Shown here: positions 62,256 to 64,000 of the stretch, piece by piece
How positions within the stretch are numbered: the stretch's first letter is position 1
Layout of the letters: the number at the start of each line of letters is the position of its first letter
Assembly: GCF_000189275.1 (NCBI RefSeq)
Contig: NZ_AEVT01000061.1
Span: forward strand, 1 to 64,000
Direction: 5' to 3'
Origin: Vibrio sinaloensis DSM 21326
GTDB lineage: Bacteria; Pseudomonadota; Gammaproteobacteria; Enterobacterales; Vibrionaceae
DNA: 64,000 nt
Translations under genes and position numbers: made by a program
Notes under the pieces: model-generated
What the model saw: the letters and a program-made list of their open reading frames with translations, nothing else
What the model was told of the DNA's origin: nothing
Databases searched by the model: none

Positions 62256-63671
62256 ATGAGTAATGAAACTCAAGGGAAAATGGGCGTTGCCGGTATCGCA
62301 CTGTTTACCTTATGTGCTGTACTGGTTGTCGACACCTTAACCGCTTCCGCCAGCATAGGTGTAAGTGCTATTGGCTGGTGGGTTGTGATGCTGATTTTCT
62401 TTGTCATCCCGTACGGTCTTATCACTTCTGAACTCAGCACCACTTATCCTGGGGAAGGAGGGATTTACGACTGGGTTAAAGAAGCGTTTAACTTCAAATG
62501 GGCCGTGAGAACAACCTGGTTTTACTGGATCAATGTTGGTCTTTGGATGCCAGCGGTGTACATCATGTTTGCCGGAATGTTTGCAGAGTTATTCATGCCA
62601 GATCTGTCTTTATTGGGGCAGATAGCGATTTGTGTACTGTTAACTTGGCTTACTGTTTGGATCTGTAATGTGTCGGCAGACATTGGCGTATGGGTGACCA
62701 ATATTGGCGCGGTGTTGAAGATTTTGGTTATTGGCACACTGGGTGTTGGTGGTTTCGTTTATGCGATGAAACATGGTGTCGCGAATGAGTTTTCGCTGCC
62801 AGCAATGGTGCCTAGCTTAGACTCGGCGGTGTCATTCTTGCCAGCCATTGTCTTTAACCTGATGGGGTTTGAGCTAGTCGCGACCATGACCAAAGAAATG
62901 AAAGACGTACGCGACATGCCAAAAGCGGTATTCCTATCCATAGGTATCACAGCGTTCCTATACATCTTTGGCACGGTTGGCATCTTAATGGCTTTACCTG
63001 TTGAGAGCATTGGGCTAGTAGCAGGTTTGATTGACACGTTCAAAACGCTATTTGGGAGTGGTCCGTTAGGCACTGCAATGGTTTACCTATTTGGTACCTT
63101 CGCCCTATTAACCCTTATCGGTAACATGGTCAGTTGGACAATGGGCGCAAGTCGCGCAGCAGCGGAAGCCGCTCAAGAAGGGGAGTTACCAGCACCGGTC
63201 GCTAAGGTGTCAGAGCGAGGCTCACCTGTCGGAGCAAACAATATTACGGGTGCAGTATCGACGGTTGTGATTCTGTCTTATGCACTGTTTGCTCAAGTTA
63301 ATAATGACTTGTTCTGGTCAATCTTTGCTTTCTCTAGCTGTATTTTCTTGTTGCCATATCTTTTTATGTTTCCGGCTTATCTCAAATTACGAGTAGCGGA
63401 TGGCGAGCGTCAGCGTCCTTTCAAAGTACCAGGCGGAATGGGATTCCAGTGGTTGATATCCATCGTATGTTTTTTAGTCATTCTTCAAGCTGTTGTGTTG
63501 TTTATTTTCCCAGAGGCACTCGACCTAACTGTTGCCGATTGGAGTTACACAGGCCCAGTGTTGGTAGGCCTGATTGCCACCATATTGGCGGGAGAGTGGA
63601 TTCTTCTTGGAGCTCTAAAACGCAAGAAAACCCAAGAGCAGACGCAGGATCAACAAGAAGCTCAAGCTTAA
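62256..63671 (+). CDS. APC-family permease, likely agmatine/putrescine antiporter
   Basis: A 471-residue amino acid/polyamine permease with about 12 membrane spans. The first span holds TLTASASIGVSAIGWW; consensus regions of the glutamate:GABA antiporter family follow (YPGEGGIYDWVKEAF; FNLMGFELVATMTKEM; MGASRAAAEAAQEGELP). AAGGAG before ATG 62256 supports the start. Its place just before agmatine deiminase and divergent from carbamate kinase suggests agmatine uptake in exchange for putrescine, as AguD does in Gram-positive bacteria. The specificity is inferred from context. Confidence 0.8.
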   Translation: MSNETQGKMGVAGIALFTLCAVLVVDTLTASASIGVSAIGWWVVMLIFFVIPYGLITSELSTTYPGEGGIYDWVKEAFNFKWAVRTTWFYWINVGLWMPAVYIMFAGMFAELFMPDLSLLGQIAICVLLTWLTVWICNVSADIGVWVTNIGAVLKILVIGTLGVGGFVYAMKHGVANEFSLPAMVPSLDSAVSFLPAIVFNLMGFELVATMTKEMKDVRDMPKAVFLSIGITAFLYIFGTVGILMALPVESIGLVAGLIDTFKTLFGSGPLGTAMVYLFGTFALLTLIGNMVSWTMGASRAAAEAAQEGELPAPVAKVSERGSPVGANNITGAVSTVVILSYALFAQVNNDLFWSIFAFSSCIFLLPYLFMFPAYLKLRVADGERQRPFKVPGGMGFQWLISIVCFLVILQAVVLFIFPEALDLTVADWSYTGPVLVGLIATILAGEWILLGALKRKKTQEQTQDQQEAQA

Positions 63672-63687
63672 AAGAGGAGAGCAGATA

Positions 63688-64000
63688 ATGAGCAAAGTAT
63701 TAGACACCACGCCGAGACAAGACGGCTTTCGCATGCCTGGCGAACATGAGCCACAAAGTGAAGTATGGATGGCCTGGCCTGAGCGCACGGATAATTGGCG
63801 AAATGGCGCTAAACCAGCACAAAAAGTGTTTGCGGATGTAGCGGAACAGATCAGTAAAACCACCCCGGTCACCATGCTTGTGAGTTCGGCGCAATACGAT
63901 AACGCAGTTTCACGGCTTCCAGATGATGTTCGAGTTCTAGAAGTGACCACTGATGATTCTTGGATGCGTGATATAGGTGCTACGTATGTTGTCAACGATG
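63688..64000 (+). CDS. aguA: Agmatine deiminase, 5' part
   Basis: The first 104 residues of agmatine deiminase, cut by the end of the window. TPRQDGFRMPGEHEPQSEVWMAWPERTDNWRNGAKPAQKVFADVAEQI and the active-site DDSWMRDIG are highly typical. The enzyme turns agmatine into N-carbamoylputrescine. GAGGAG lies 12 bases before ATG 63688, and the gene follows the permease after 16 bases, so they form one operon. Confidence 0.95.
   Translation, partial: MSKVLDTTPRQDGFRMPGEHEPQSEVWMAWPERTDNWRNGAKPAQKVFADVAEQISKTTPVTMLVSSAQYDNAVSRLPDDVRVLEVTTDDSWMRDIGATYVVND

Noticed and set aside
1..64000. CRISPR arrays, tRNA or rRNA genes, insertion sequences, prophage genes
   Set aside because: No regularly spaced repeats, tRNA-like cloverleafs, rRNA stretches, transposases or phage proteins can be seen on either strand.

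Overview
The window looks like about 64 kb of chromosome from a Vibrio species or a very close relative. The evidence is a norspermidine operon built on a fused diaminobutyrate aminotransferase/decarboxylase, a six-gene TonB2/TtpC-type energy-transduction cluster, a long (367-residue) PurC, a DUF2986 gene, many chemotaxis and GGDEF proteins, and a nirBDC-cobA nitrite reduction operon. I see no rRNA, tRNA, insertion sequence, phage gene or CRISPR array. Gene order is mostly core or conserved accessory, with short intergenic gaps and many intrinsic terminators.

Layout. 1-8.2 kb: the 3' end of a large type I secreted cadherin-repeat protein, a 470-base leader rich in hairpins, then the three norspermidine genes (2735-8165). 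8.2-14.7 kb: two Lcl_C (DUF1566) exported proteins, an outer membrane beta-barrel protein, a double-ACT regulator, a DUF3943 protein and a CinA/YfaY-type protein. 14.7-22.6 kb: the ribonucleotide reductase genes nrdA-nrdB-yfaE with NrdR and DnaA sites, ubiG, and divergent gyrA. 22.8-29.2 kb: a small membrane protein, a dCache chemoreceptor, the glycyl-radical pair yjjI-yjjW, a LysR regulator and an EF-hand protein. 29.2-35.4 kb: purC with a PurR operator, a SulA-like gene with a LexA box, a glycerophosphodiester phosphodiesterase, an EamA transporter, an atypical lactate/malate dehydrogenase homologue, a metallo-beta-lactamase-fold enzyme and a lipocalin.

35.5-50 kb: the TonB2-type operon (DUF3450, TtpC, ExbB, ExbD, TonB, TPR), a CitA/DcuS-type two-component system with a perfect FNR-type site upstream, two binding-protein-like genes without a permease, a DUF2726/zinc-ribbon protein, two diguanylate cyclases and an Aer-type aerotaxis receptor. 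50.4-58 kb: a VOC protein, a SelO-family protein and nirB-nirD-nirC-cobA behind an FNR plus NarP-like promoter. 58-64 kb: a LysR/DoxX divergent pair, an NYN-domain protein, DUF2986, a TetR regulator, and divergent carbamate kinase and permease-agmatine deiminase genes; the last gene runs off the end of the window.

Themes. Polyamines appear at both ends: norspermidine synthesis, and agmatine uptake/deimination with carbamate kinase. Oxygen and nitrogen-oxide respiration appear in the FNR-type sites, nirBDC-cobA and the Aer receptor; the glycyl-radical pair implies an anaerobic role. The least explained parts are the structured leader at 2341-2636, a 13-bp palindrome shared by the yjjI and LysR/DoxX control regions, the hydroxyacid dehydrogenase homologue with an unusual specificity residue, and several perfect inverted repeats in intergenic DNA. 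All functional calls come from reading the sequence; no database search was run.
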